Shown here in pieces: positions 12,460 to 23,950 of a stretch of 64,000 nt of DNA. This DNA is from Platycnemis pennipes (taxonomy: Eukaryota > Arthropoda > Insecta > Odonata > Platycnemididae). Position numbers and translations under genes: made by a program. Position 1 is the first letter of the stretch. Every line of letters begins with the position of its first letter. The stretch is from positions 134,620,615-134,684,614 of the forward strand of contig OW121848.1 of the NCBI GenBank assembly GCA_933228895.1, written 5' to 3'. The notes below the pieces were generated by a model. The model was given only the letters and a program-made list of their open reading frames with translations. It searched no databases and had not been told where the DNA came from.

Positions 12460-13040
12460 ACGTTCTTTTGCATTTTTCTCTGAACCACAAGCTGCTAAAA
12501 ACCCGAAACTATGGTTTGGGTGTAGGACAGCCATTGATAATTTTAAAATGGTGGGTGTAATTTCGAATTAACCTGCTGATTTAGTAACAAATATTAATAC
12601 ATAATAAACTTTGTATAACCTTCTTTCAACTATTAGAAAAGATCTTTAAAACGCCTAGCTTTGAAATTCACATTTCATACACAAGATCGGGGCCGGTAGG
12701 CAAAAATTTCTTTATTCCACTATGTGCACATCAAAAACGTCAACCAATATTTTCGTGCTTACAAAGTCATTGATGAAACTAATTCCACTTTCTTCAACTT
12801 CTTCAACCCAATTTTGTCCCTTTACCAGAAACACATTTACTAGCAACGTAAACTAAGTAAACACATTTACTTAGCAACGTAAACTAATTTGCATAGCAAC
12901 TGCATTCCCATGTTAAAAGATAGGGAAAACAGATGTTCTCTGCATCTCGGGTTCTCGGGTTCGCACCGATAGGGAAAACATTTTTCTTTTGCATTTTTTT
13001 CTGCACCACTAACTGCTAAAAATCCTAAACTACTACCAAA
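12460..13040 (+). repeat. Direct repeat pair of about 50 bp
   Basis: The segments near 12462-12513 and 12983-13036 are similar. Both contain TTCTTTTGCATTTTT followed by a CACAA/CACTA-GCTGCTAAAAA/CTGCTAAAAA segment and CCGAAACTA/CCTAAACTA. They lie in the same orientation about 520 bp apart, probably from one repeat family or a local duplication. Confidence 0.6.
12829..12890. repeat. Short tandem duplication, about 30 bp x 2
   Basis: The unit AAACACATTTAC(T)TAGCAACG plus TAAACTAA occurs at 12829-12858 and 12859-12890, differing by a one-base insertion and a few end changes. Confidence 0.85.
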
Positions 13041-13239
13041 TCATACAGAATGAGAATCCACACTCAGCGCACCAAGCGTCACTATTTTAGCTCAAAAATT
13101 GGGAGAACGAAACAAAACGGATACAGAATGACGGACGGACTGACTGACACGCTACAAAATTAATATATATGCTCTAATAAGAGTGTTAAATCAAAGGAAG
13201 TAAGTAATACCTAGCCCCGACAGAGTAGCCAATGCCTAA

Positions 13240-13375
13240 ATGGCAAAAAATGCAGCAGTAGATGTAGATGTTAGTAGTGTAAGTTTAGTGAAATTTCACC
13301 TTCAACCACTCTCGTGGTTTCTGACTGGGCATTATGTAAATAAAAATGTAGATGCAGTAGGTAGATAAGACAATT
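13240..13375 (+). repeat. Possible LINE-B 3' tail with GTAGAT repeats
   Basis: Contains GTAGATGTAGATGT near 13258-13272 and GTAGATGCAGTAGGTAGAT at the right end, with a CCACTCTCGTGG stem between. This resembles the 3' termini at 35.7 and 49.9 kb, but no coding part is preserved. Confidence 0.35.
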
Positions 13376-13894
13376 AGAAAAATTGTACGAACCATCAGAA
13401 ACTTGTCAGTTCGTCACTTATGCGTGTCAGAATGTGGGATCAGGTCCCGGCTACACGGTTCGCCTGGTCATCTCAGCTGCAAAAGAGAAACTTTAGAGTG
13501 TAATCATTGCTGTCAAAAACAAACTGGATAATGCTCCTGGTGACACGTAATGCAACGACGCGAAAGCTAGGAAAGCAAAATATCAACCAAGCCGCAGCAA
13601 CAGTTTATATACCCTTATTCCAAACTTTGCTATTACCTAGGTCATAATGATGCCTTCCGTGCAGTGTCTACACGGAGATGAGTATAAGCAGGAATTGAGA
13701 AGAAAAAACCAAGTAGGGCCATGAAAAGAAGGTAGTTTAGATTTGTCTTTAGGCTTCTTGAATAGTAAATGAAGTTTTGCCGCGCCTTAATGCTCTTTTA
13801 AATTAAAAATCATTGAATCACTTTGATTTAATTAAGGAGTACGTCGTGTAATTTATAAATAACGGGGAATTTTCACAAAGAATATTTTTATTTA
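13376..13894. other. No gene seen
   Basis: AT-rich with short frames only. Nothing recognisable. Confidence 0.4.
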
Positions 13895-14115
13895 TTAACC
13901 GGCATCAATTTAGTCCCCTTCAAGTATAATACACTTGTGCCAGCGCTTATTTCCAATCTTGGAAGCTCCTTCAGCGATTCTGTTTTTATTTCATCAATGG
14001 TGGCAAAACGTCATCCTTTCATGGTTATTTTCAGCTTCGGGAAGAGAAAGAAGTCACGCGGGGCCATGACCGGCAAATGCGGTGGCTGAGGCAAAATAAC
14101 GTTTTTTTATCTAAG
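13895..14115 (-). pseudogene. Mariner-type transposase C-terminus, decayed
   Basis: Read on the minus strand, the sequence encodes VILPQPPHLPVMAPRDFFLF followed by PKLK, then after an in-frame stop RFATIDEIKTESLKEL. In another frame it continues RWHKCIILEGD. These are in the order of the C-terminal part of mariner (Tc1/mariner superfamily, DD34D) transposases. The Asp in APRDFF corresponds to the third catalytic Asp. The conserved SPDLAP has become LPVMAP, and there is at least one stop and one frameshift. The N-terminal DNA-binding domain and the first two catalytic Asp residues are not recognisable upstream on the minus strand (14116-14600). No terminal inverted repeats were identified. This is a dead copy. 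Confidence 0.85.
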
Positions 14116-15290
14116 AAAACAGTGAGAAGTTCATCCTTAGAGCTTATTGGTAAACTGTATTACGTAGTCGCTGCATAATTTTTTTGAGTTCCTCCGGATT
14201 ATCACCTATGACATGGTGTAGGTGACCTGAGATATTCGAATGGTAACGTTCGAAATCGACTCATGCCTATCGCGCTCCGTCAGGAAACACCTCAGAGTAG
14301 TAGAAGCGTCGCAAACTTCACATACTACGATTACCTGGCTGAAAAGAGATACGAGTAAACCCGTGATGCTTTATTCTCAAAAGTGTGTTAAGAGCTGCTT
14401 CTCTCCCCATACTCTGACCATAGCAAATTAGCGCACTTGAGAGCGCAACTCAACCTTCAAAAATACTTCGCGATGCAATTTGAGTCTAAAAGTCACGATA
14501 ACACATGTGCAGGCTGAAAAGTAAACCATATCAGTAATCTAAGAAGGTAATCCATCAAAGATAGAGACAGCAATATCAAAGGACTTTAGGCCATGATCAG
14601 CATTGCCTCTATGGTTGTGACGGTGGTAGCCAGGATTTCACAAATTTCGTCAATCGGTTGGCAAGTGATTGAATAAGAAGGAAAAACGAGTCGTTGAAAA
14701 TGTACATTAAAACTGACCGACACTTCCGGAAGTTGTGGTGGATAGCAGTGCTTCCTTACATTTTTCGCATTCATCGAGGGAAACGAGAGAAACTCTACGC
14801 CCACATATAAATGAATGAATACATATGGATACAAGCGAGTTGGTAGTTAAGACATAAACTGGCAAAACAACGTGATTCTTCAAATTACGCCAGAAACTTT
14901 TCAGAGAGTTGCAGCACTAGCATATGTGTCAATAGCCGAGACTGATGACCCTCACTTTTTCACTACTGAATGACGTCTTGATCGTAAGAGTCTTACCGCC
15001 GTCTTACTGCCGACCGTTCATACCCTCTCAAGATAATAATTCATACACTAAACTCATGTTAAACCTATTACCACAGTGAGTATCCATGCGTTTTTTTCTG
15101 ATAATAAGCAGTTGACCGTTGAAATAAGAACAAATACGTGCCCGAATGGAAAACCTCTAGTCGAAGGTTCAATGCTCGTGTAGGGATGTAATGTTTACCC
15201 AGGATTAAAATACGTTAGCATGATAATGGCGCACATGGGCGCAGTTGCCGGTCACCCCCACAAACAGCAACAATATACATTTTGCTTACA
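14116..15290. other. Possibly decayed mariner upstream part; otherwise no gene
   Basis: If the mariner remnant extends further, its N-terminal half should lie here on the minus strand. I could not align it: the frames are broken and no HDN motif was found. The 82-codon minus frame at 14586-14834 is not recognised. Confidence 0.3.
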
Positions 15291-16143
15291 AGGAGACATT
15301 GCGAGACTGATGTACGGGACCCAAATGACGAAACTATGGAGGGGATGCGGGAAAAGTGTCACAGATTTCTTCCCCATAGACCCGGGTTCACGAGAAAAAC
15401 GCTACCGAAGAATTGTCCTCCGTATAAATACTTTATAATGCACAACACATCTTTCTTGGCCGAATGGGTTGAGGCGCCTCCGCGGGCCTATGGAAGGCGG
15501 TGGCGTGGATTCGCGGCCAAGAGGATGGAATTTTTTTTCTTTCAAATACTTAAAGGAATCACTGTAAAATACCCAATCCTTTTACGGCAATAACAGCAAC
15601 ATTTTTATTTTCACCTTAGTAGCTGGTTTTTCAATCAACCTCCTTGGGAAACCCATGAAACAAACTTCAATATTCTCTTCAAAGGTCGCGAGCTAGCCGC
15701 GGGGCGAATGATCTTGCATTCAATATTCTCTGTTTGCCCGAAAAGAGGCCTCACGTTACGAAAGGCCTAAAATGTTTAGTTTTTAATGCACAAGGGTACT
15801 TCCATGAATAGGATAGACTTCGACTTGTCATGGGACCTTCTCAAGGCCGTAAACAATTAACGGATAGTTACTTTTTAATACACGAGTTTTGTGCAAGATA
15901 TGCACTCAAAATTTCACAGGAACCTAGCTGGAATAATAACTTTTTAACTCAATTTTTCGGTCAATGGTGAACATTTGGCAGAAAAAGTATGGGATTGGGA
16001 ATTTTACAGTCTTCAGTAGCGTTTTTCTCGCGAACCCGGGTATATAGGGAAGAAAGCCGTGACACTTATCCCGCATCCCCTCTATAGTTATAGAAAATAG
16101 TTTCGTCATTTGGGTCCCGAACATTAGTCTCGCGATGTCTCCT
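15291..16143. repeat. Large inverted repeat, arms about 130 bp
   Basis: The arm at about 15291-15417 is repeated in reverse complement at about 16006-16143. Shared runs include GGGACCCAAATGACGAAACTA, GAGGGGATGCGGGA, ACCCGGGTTC and GAGAAAAACGCTAC. The right arm carries an extra 13-15 bp near 16085-16099. The spacer of about 590 bp contains a tRNA-like hairpin (15455-15521) and no transposase. This may be a long-TIR MITE or two opposed copies of one repeat. No target-site duplication was seen. Confidence 0.8.
15455..15521 (+). repeat. tRNA-like SINE head or tRNA pseudogene
   Basis: A 67-nt GC-rich segment closed by a perfect 8-bp stem (CTTGGCCG / CGGCCAAG). A box-A-like GGCCGAATGGGTTGAGGCG follows the 5' stem, and a weak box-B-like GGATTCGCGG precedes the 3' stem. 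The arrangement resembles a class-II type tRNA, but the box B lacks the usual GTTC and no clear anticodon arm is visible. I favour a SINE head or pseudo-tRNA over a working gene. Confidence 0.4.
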
Positions 16144-16149
16144 AGTTAG

Positions 16150-16980
16150 ACGTACAATCATATTTAGCCACCTTAGTTCCTCTCTCCGAATTTCGCATTT
16201 GGAATTGAGTAAATTGCGACGATAGAATTTAAATCAAGCTCCAAATCACCACTCAAACTGGCTGCAGCTGAACGTGATGCACTGATAGGTAACGCGACGA
16301 CCTTTTCTAATCCTAAGGCCTAATCGCACCTCAAGCAAGATTGTCGCGTTTGCCGTATTATTAATTTACGTTAGGGGTTTTGATACATTAAAACCTAATT
16401 CTACAATTACTCCAAGTGGAAGTAATCAAGTAAGAATCTGAAAGGGATCAATCATTAAGTATCTAAAGATAATGCTAAAACCGTTCAAAAGTTTATGGAA
16501 AGCTCTATAGGTGTAATATTTTTATTTCATGAAAATTGAGAACTCATTAAATGTATCCACTTTGGGCATCTGCAAGTTCTCATTCGGCCATAATACACGA
16601 TTGAACAAGTGTGGAAGGAACAACTTAACCGTTTTCTTTTCTTGGAATATACACATAAAAATGATTATCACAAATATTTACTTTTATTTCAGCGGTTTAA
16701 AATATGCATCGTAAAGTTCGTATCCCCTCGAAGAACCATTAGTCTGTGTTTTCCGCCCACAAACGTTCGCACTAAGAGGAAAAATGATTATAAAAAGAGA
16801 CAACATAAAGATTTAAACTGTTTTGAGTCAAATAATGCGATAAATTTACGACCGTTGGGTTGAGAGGCGGGAAGTTTCTAATAGTACGTAACACTATTTC
16901 TAATTGAGAGTAGTGACCTTAACCGATTCACTTGATTTATTTGTCAAAATGAGGCATTATGACATACAGGAATATTGGAA
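16150..16980. other. AT-rich stretch, no gene seen
   Basis: Frames of 61-84 codons at 16529-16863 are unrecognised and overlap each other. No repeat boundaries were detected. Confidence 0.4.
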
Positions 16981-16984
16981 AGAG

Positions 16985-17990
16985 TAAGAGATGGAGAATA
17001 CTGAAGTAGCGACCAGTAAGCTCCAAGCAAGGGAGGATGCTGGTCGATGGAAGGCTCGGGGCCGGAAGGAACTCGGAGGAGCAGAAGAGGCGCGGAATGC
17101 AAGGATGGAGATGCGGTCCTCTAGGATGCGGAGAAGGGATGCGGCGGAGGTCGGTTGGTGGCGCGGGAGAAAGTGGGTGAGGACGGAGAGGGGGAGGCAT
17201 CCCTGACAGAGAACAACCCAATCCATCGCGCGGCGAGCAATAGCACTGGAGGACACCTGCCACGGGAAGCCGTAAAGTAGGCATAAGGAGAAACTGTAAA
17301 AATTGAGAGGCATGGGAGGAAGGGTGCGAAGGGGGACGGGTGGGAAATAGCGCATGTCGGAGGGAAAGAAATAGGAAGAACGACAGAGGAGGGAAAACCA
17401 ATTGAAACTCACCGCTTCGCGACCGATACTCTGTGGAAGAGATACGGGAGTCAAGGGTCCGGATGTAAAAAAAATACACGAAAATAAACCTGTCAGGCGT
17501 TCGTATCTCCCGTATCTCATGTTGAAATGCCAATGTCTCATCCCATACCCCAAGATCGCGACCCCCCTCCCCTCCCCGCGGATCACCCCTTCCCCCCTCT
17601 CCCTATCACGCTGCTGCGACACCACCCCCAGGCTCCGTCCCGAAAGGACTTCCTCCTTTATTTGCCCGACCGCTCCCGCAGGAGGGAATAAAAACGCCTT
17701 TCCCGCTCGGGGGGAGGAAGAAGGAGAACCCACCCGACTACTCCCGAATTCATGTCGAGCCTCCCCCTCCTGCCACTTTTCTCAGACTCCTATAAATATT
17801 CCGGGGGTTGATGGATTCCCCGCCCGCGCCAAACCGGAGGAGGAAACCGCAGTAATGAGATTCCGCTGGATCTCGCACCGGCGCTCCTCGAAGCAACCTC
17901 ATCTTCGAAGGCTGGTGCTCATCTTGTGCCGGAAGGGTTTTTCTCTCTGCAAGCTACTGCCAAAATTCTGCAAGTCCAAACGATGAAATC
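16985..17990. other. GC-rich block with purine-to-pyrimidine switch
   Basis: On the plus strand, about 16990-17400 is strongly purine-rich (GGA/GAG runs), and about 17540-17830 switches to pyrimidine-rich (CCTCCC runs). The long minus-strand frames across 16937-17733 and the plus frame at 17402-17986 are Pro/Ser/Arg-rich without a domain, as expected from composition. No splice-supported gene could be inferred. Confidence 0.4.
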
Positions 17991-18570
17991 GCCAGGATTA
18001 TTGAGAAATGATAATGGGATTGAGGTTAAAATTCTTAGAAATCAGAAATTGGTTTAGGGGATGAAAATTTTCGAGCTCTCCATCATAAAAACTTTTTAAT
18101 ACGGGTTTGCGAATGCCTAACCAGCAGTAATAGCATTACATTTACGAGCTCGGTATTCCATGAAATTGTATACCTTCCTTAATAATCCTTAAATAACATA
18201 TGTCTAGGTTTGGTAGAATTCCTTAGTCTCTATTTTTCCAAGTCCCGCCCTTCTAAAGCTAAGAATATCTGGACAGCCACCCTTGTCCTTTCATTTCGTA
18301 CATGCCCATTTACGTCTTTACTGTTCACAATCTTTGCACAACATGTCCTTTACGATTGCCCTCTTCAGTTGCCTATTTAAAATTTCCATAAATATGGTAC
18401 ACCCCTACAATAGCAAAAACTAAAGAAAAGTTATTTGAGCGTGCCAACTAATGCCAACATGACTATCAGCACACTGAGACATGATCTAATAAAACCTCGT
18501 AATGTAGAAAAAAATGGGCCCAGTTAAATTTCAACAATTATTAACCTACGAACAGAATACCTACAGAGTA
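17991..18570. other. AT-rich stretch, no gene seen
   Basis: No recognisable coding, RNA or repeat structure. Confidence 0.4.
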
Positions 18571-18574
18571 TATA

Positions 18575-18725
18575 TAGGTGGGATAAAATCGTGTTTGCGT
18601 TATATGAACGTAAGTTTCACTTTGCGTCTCCACGTGATTTGAAGGACAAGATATATTCACTCATTCCGGACACTACAAGAAAAATGTTTGACTCAGTACA
18701 AAGGATGGTACATACAAGGAGCCTT
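18575..18725 (+). pseudogene. Possible Tc1/mariner-like transposase C-terminal fragment
   Basis: One plus frame reads YERKFHFASPRDLKDKIYSL, then IPDTTRKMFDSVQRMV, ending near SLTK. The pattern of an LKxxI helix followed by a ten-residue gap and a V..R segment resembles the last helices of several insect Tc/mariner-like transposases. The catalytic motifs are absent, so this is suggestive only. It could also be a chance frame. Confidence 0.3.
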
Positions 18726-18729
18726 ACTA

Positions 18730-20370
18730 AGTAGCTCTATACTAGAATCAGTCGGTGCGAACAAGTGTAGCGGATGACAAACTAGAATCAGTAGTGATAA
18801 GCCGGTGCAGAAATGGGATTTCGTTCACAAAATATTGATCATTTTGGATATGTGCTGTGAGAATTCGGTTATCATTGCAGATTATGTTGACCATCACATC
18901 ACACCAACCTGCTCAGATACAGATGAACGTTGAGTACTTGGCAAATAGCGAAGTGTTAACCATTTAATGAAAGAAAAGACAGATGATATATATTTGTTGT
19001 ACGCAGGGTGCAAAAGGCAATATTTGTTGCATTCCTAAGGGATAAATAAGAATACATAAAGACGATAGATGTTCCTTGGAGTGATCACCGCAATTCAACA
19101 TCGCGCACTGTGGGTTGGTGGAATCTCAGGATGCATTTCGCGAAAATTGAGCGAAGCAGACATGGCGAAGATGTTCAGCACGCTTTCGTGGAGAAACCAA
19201 CCTCCAGAGTTCCGGAAAAGAAACATTGCACCCTGACCGCAAAAAAACTAGTATACTCAAAGGATATGCGGTACTACCTGAGAGTGATCACGAAGGCGAT
19301 AGAAATAGACAAAGGACGTGAAAAACGTAAACCGGGACGGCAGCATTAGAAACAGCGTCGAGTGAAAGATAAGCTTTCCAACTCCACCCGAAGAAAAGTT
19401 CTCTAAGAACCCAGTAACCAGCATTATTGCCGATTAACATGAGTGGAGCGGGGAACAAGAGAAACAAGCAATCACCTAATATGGCCATGGACGAAAGAGG
19501 GGAGGCTATCCCGCCCCCTCAATACTTATTCGGAAAATATTTATTCATTCTCTCAGTTTTATCCCTGACGTGACCTACAACGGATATGAGGGATTGAACG
19601 ACCACACCGTACGCACATTCAGTAACTCCCGGATGTAAAAAATGCATATATCAATTGTATCTTTACGTGAAATATATGCTTTGAAAATTCAGTTTTCCGT
19701 TACTTAATGAAAACCTTCGATGAATTTCGCGGGCTTCATTCATAAAAAAATGATCTAAATATGGTTCGTTCATCGAAGATAGAAACGACCTAACTATTAG
19801 GGGAAACTAACAACAAATTAACTAACTATTGGGGAAATACTTTGGAAGATTAAATTGAAAACTGTTTCATTTTACTTTTCTAGCATTTTTCTCCATCATT
19901 CCTATCATGCACTTAGTGTTAATACATTTTTGATGATTTGGACAGAAATAATTCTATTCCCTTTCGGATTAACAATAAACAGATGACAAAAATTTTTATT
20001 GTGTGGCTCAGAAATGGTAGTTGATAAAAAATAAACCATGCACCAAACGATAAAAATGCATGTTACATTAGCACGAAAGAAGCGAGGGCAAGTTATTATG
20101 GTGAACGTGGTCATCTTATGAGTGCATTTCCAATTTTCAACTTCAACACCTCAAGGGCTTTGAAGAGAAGATTAATACCATGGCACACATCGTGTGCGTG
20201 ATGAATTTTCTAAAATAAAGCGGATACCTACGACCAATCTATAGTTTACCTTTTGCCCAAAATTGTTATTTGAAACCTAAATGGGATCAGAAGGCATTTT
20301 GCACGCAATATAGGGGATCAATTAGCATATTAACTCAATAGCAAATATTTCACAGAGAGAAAAATCATTC
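18730..20370. other. No gene seen
   Basis: Mixed sequence. A short internal repeat, ACTAGAATCAGT, occurs at about 18740 and 18780. The frames at 19110-19349 (plus) and 19905-20114 (minus) are unrecognised. Confidence 0.4.
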
Positions 20371-20374
20371 GCCT

Positions 20375-20450
20375 TGACCGGGACTGAAACCCGAACCCCC
20401 TTATTTCCGGCCAGGTGCTCTACTAGCTTATATTAACTATTAAACCTAGG
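20375..20450 (-). repeat. tRNA-derived SINE head
   Basis: On the minus strand, a box-B-like GGGGTTCGGGTTTCAGTCCC lies at 20380-20400, preceded by a box-A-like TAGTAGAGCACCTGGCC at about 20410-20432. The spacing fits a tRNA-derived SINE promoter. It is head-to-head with the SINE-like element beginning at 20470. Confidence 0.55.
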
Positions 20451-20469
20451 CCCTAGTGAGAATAGGTTT

Positions 20470-20690
20470 ACGTGGTGGCTATAGTACCCGCTTAACACTA
20501 TCGGTGCCCGAGTTTGAGTCCCGGTAGTGACATATTTCCATTAGTATTCCGGTCACTCTTGGAGAGCCTACTACATACGCTACTCCGTCCGTCAAACGGG
20601 TCGTTAAGCTCTGTATCCCTTGGCGCCTTTCATTAAGAGCAGGCTTATAGGTATTGAGCTTATTTATTTCGTTCCCAAGGAAAAACCTAC
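20470..20690 (+). repeat. tRNA-derived SINE
   Basis: A box-A-like GTGGTGGCTATAGTACC (20472-20488) and box-B-like GAGTTTGAGTCCC (about 20510-20522) lie about 35 bp apart. They are followed by a non-tRNA body running through GTCAAACGGGTCGTTAAGC and CTTGGCGCCTTTCATTAAG to about 20690. The organisation is that of a SINE. No flanking duplication was seen. Confidence 0.55.
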
Positions 20691-20699
20691 CTCTACCCA

Positions 20700-21605
20700 A
20701 TAATTCACCGATCCTATGCGGCTTATCCTATGATTTCAGCTGTCAATTCCTTCACTTGAATAACTATTACTAACTGCTTCTAACAAAAGTTGATTGTATA
20801 GGTAGTATAAAAATCCATAATTACACATTTTCGCATCTTATGAGAGATACGCTTTCTCAATGATACTTCTACGAAAGTAAAATAACTGACGGCGATACAT
20901 GATTAAAAATAAGATCACCACTAGTGCGAATGGCATAAACTCAAAAACATCGAAAAGAATAAAAATGCAAATCTACTGTCACGATCTAACCTCATAGTCT
21001 TCATAGAGTAATATGCAAGATCACTGGAAGCCCACAAATGAATTCAAGAAGTACTAAACCTTTGACAAAATGTACATCAACACGCATTTCCAAGTTAACT
21101 GGGGTAAGAACAAATGATTTACTTATTGATGATCATTAAAAAAATATGAGTGCGCCTAAATGTATACCGACCCATACGGACATGTGTTTGCCGGGATCTA
21201 AAGATGTCAGGCGTCATATTTTCAGTATCACAGTTCCATGCTTCGTCACCATATGAGTCCACGAATACCTATATGGATACACAGCCAAAATAACGTTTAT
21301 GACCACTCCGAATGATTTTTGTGATAAATGAAATAATAGCTGTAAACATCTAGAGAAAATGTTAGTCAGACGCTCGAGTGCTTTTTGCAGTAGCTCTTTG
21401 TAGAGAAATTCACTTCTGTTGAGGCGTTTATAGGGGTCTTGGCAGCAGGCACACAACGGCGCAAGAAGGCGACAAATGCTTAATCTGGGTCGTAGATATA
21501 AACTTTTTTGTTTTAAATTTACACTGAGAGACGTGAAAACTGTTTTGTTTTCGTCCAGAAAAGGATAAAAATTAAGTTGGATCAAGACTTTCTCTTTACA
21601 TAAAA
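20700..21605. other. No recognised gene
   Basis: AT-rich. The 123-codon minus frame at 21214-21585 is the longest here. Its product has no motif I recognise. It ends just before the MITE-like element, and I regard it as doubtful. Confidence 0.35.
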
Positions 21606-22141
21606 ATGGGGTCGTTTACCATATTTTTTTATTGCCGAATCTGATAGAGTTTGTAAAATAATAGGACCCGTATTTTTCCGTTTTTTGATCCGACAATTAT
21701 TTCCCGAGTTATAAGCGGCGAAAAACTGATGTTCTTAACCCTTTCGGAAAAGTGGGTGTGGTGCAACCTCTGACGTATATCTACTTCATCCAATCACAAC
21801 TGAGCCCGCGAAGCTACTTCGCCTTATCGCAAAGGGGGGGACACAGATGACTCGGCCAATGGGAGCGATTTCGACAGCATCTGTGCGAGCAGACCTTCCG
21901 AGAACCCCCCTCCACTCCCTTCCCCCTCCCCTGAAAGCAGTCAAGGACGGGCGGGAAATGACGTCAATGTTATCACAGCAGTTTTTTCGGTGGGCGTCAC
22001 CTTTTGCTTATTTTAATTTTTGATTTATGAGTGAATGGTTGTGGTTAGAAGATTAATTTTTTCGCTAAAATTCGTTTTTCGTTTCCATCTAACGATTTCG
22101 TGTATAAAATTGCGATTTCGGTTCCGAGTAAACTCCCCCAT
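21606..22141. mobile_element. MITE-like element, copy 1 (536 bp)
   Basis: Nearly the same sequence recurs at 41497-42034. The ends form an imperfect terminal inverted repeat: the left end is ATGGGG-TCGTTTAC and the right end, reversed, is ATGGGGGAGTTTAC. There is no open frame for a transposase, so it is non-autonomous. Both copies retain a perfect CRE palindrome (TGACGTCA, here 21959-21966) and two CCAAT-type motifs (CCAATCA and GGCCAATGGG). No target-site duplication is obvious. Boundaries are set by where the two copies stop matching. Confidence 0.85.
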
Positions 22142-22354
22142 TGTCTTCAGTTAATCAGTGAATGCGGTGTGATTATTCGACGGATAACTTTTCCGGCTAT
22201 TTATTTGTACTATTTATACTATAATGCATATCAATCTCTCATGGTGTTATGCCAGACGTAGGTGGATGGGTATTGGGAAGCAAAAGCTGGAAGCAGTGAC
22301 ATCAGTGAATAACTAGATTTGGAATTTATGATTGTGCTATCAGAGAAATGCTCT

Positions 22355-22517
22355 TGAGAAAAAATCATTTTTCCTTCTACGCTATTAATATTTCTTCATA
22401 TTCTTAGAAAACCTATATAGATTGCTATGTATTTCATGAGAAAAAATCATTTTCCCTTCTACGCTATTAATATTTCTTCATATTTTTAAAAACCTATATA
22501 GACTGCTATGCAATTCA
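22355..22517. repeat. Tandem duplication, 82 bp x 2
   Basis: The unit starts TGAGAAAAAATCATTTTTCC and runs through CTATATAGATTGCTATG. The copies at 22355-22436 and 22437-22517 differ by only a few bases, so the duplication is fairly recent. It lies just downstream of MITE copy 1 but outside its ends. Confidence 0.9.
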
Positions 22518-22519
22518 TG

Positions 22520-23299
22520 ACCAAATTTTCCATGGAAAACCTATTCAATTTTTGAAACAATGACCAAACAAAAAAATTTTAAAATTACAACTAGTAGGTC
22601 CCTTCACTTTTCTTACGTTCATTTCACGCAATTAATTTGAAGAGAGATAGATGAAAAAAGTTGACTCGAAATAGATTTTTTAAAAGTATAATGAAAAATG
22701 AAACCTTACCTTAATTGCAAGTGTGTATGCAAATATGAATATAACACGGCCTTTATTCAAATATTGACCCACCTAACAGGGAGTTTCACGTGAGAAAAGA
22801 TGGAAGCAGATATGGACTTCATTTAGTTGGCCTAAAAAAATCAGTATCCATAATTTACTTATTTTATTTTATTTGGTGGAATTGAAAACGTAACGTAATC
22901 CTTACGTTATAAGCACGCAGACATTCTAAAATGTAAGGTGTGAGATATCGTGGATAAAGATAATATGGTAGCGTGAAATGATTTTTTTTAAATATGGGAT
23001 TGCAAGGAATTTCAACAATAATATAACATATCAGTGATCTACTTTTCCCCTCTTCACACTGATGATGTCTTATTTCAAGAGGGCAATCCCTAGTACAAGT
23101 TATTGCTGCAGAACGCGAAAAACTCTGAACGTGGATCTCGTTGGTGTTGTGGCTGTATTGTACCTCAGTACACTTTAAATCCTACCTACAGCTGCCTGCG
23201 GCTACATACCATCAAAGGCGTAAAAGGTCAGATCAGTTAATTTGCTCCCACAATTTATAGCTACTGGTCCAGAACTGGCTAACAAAGGTCCCCTCGCAG
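22520..23299. other. AT-rich stretch, no gene seen
   Basis: No recognisable features. A short GCTGCCTGCGGC palindrome-like patch lies at about 23190. Confidence 0.4.
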
Positions 23300-23950
23300 A
23301 TAATTTTCTGAAACGTGGTGTATCCTGCCTGTTATCTGATATGAGAGCGTCCACGCTTTGGGTTCATCCTCTCCCCAATCGCTCGGGATTAAGAAAAAGA
23401 GGGCAAGAAGGAGCGTTGGGAGGGTGAAGGAGGTGGAGAGGGTGAACCAGTTGCCCCTCCTCCTCTAAGGTCACATGGGGAAACTAGAGCCAAATTGGAA
23501 ATGCGCCGAGACGCGATTGAATGAAAAACTTATGGAAGCGCGGAGGGTGTGTTTTCCCTTTCCGCCGCCAGAGAGCTCCCCTCACCCACCCATCCGCCCC
23601 ACTCGACGCCGATCACCAACCCAACCAACTCCCGCGCCGACATTTAAGCATTTCTGACCGTAAAAAGAAACGTGATCGTTGCGCTTCCCGCTGCTCCGCT
23701 TATTCCCACTTCCAGCCCGCAGGGGTGCGTGGGTGATAGGGCTGGAGAGTGATTGAGAATTCATGCGGGAGCATTTTTATTGGCGATCGGCCTTCGGAAA
23801 TGCGACGGCCATATCCACCACGCGCCCACTCTATCTCGCCTCCTCAAAACGGAGAGGACGACGCTCTCCCGATGTAAATATAAATTCCCAACCGAACCTC
23901 CCTCGACAATTTTTTGATGGGAAATATCAATGAGCGCGCGTATAAATAAA
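23300..23950. other. GC-rich block
   Basis: CpG-rich: the left part is purine-rich (GGAGAGGG runs) and the middle is pyrimidine-rich (CACCCACCC). Overlapping short frames on both strands have no domains. A CGATCGGCC-type CpG cluster lies at about 23790-23830. Confidence 0.4.

Noticed and set aside
13130..13165. GACGGACGGACTGACTGAC simple repeat as a regulatory site
   Set aside because: A short imperfect tetranucleotide run. Nothing supports a function.
15455..15521. Functional tRNA gene
   Set aside because: The box B is poor and no anticodon arm can be assigned with confidence. It is kept as a tRNA-like repeat.
16937..17733. Long minus-strand frames (198 and 258 codons)
   Set aside because: They lie in a purine/pyrimidine-biased GC block, overlap each other in different frames, and translate to Pro/Ser/Arg-rich sequence without domains.
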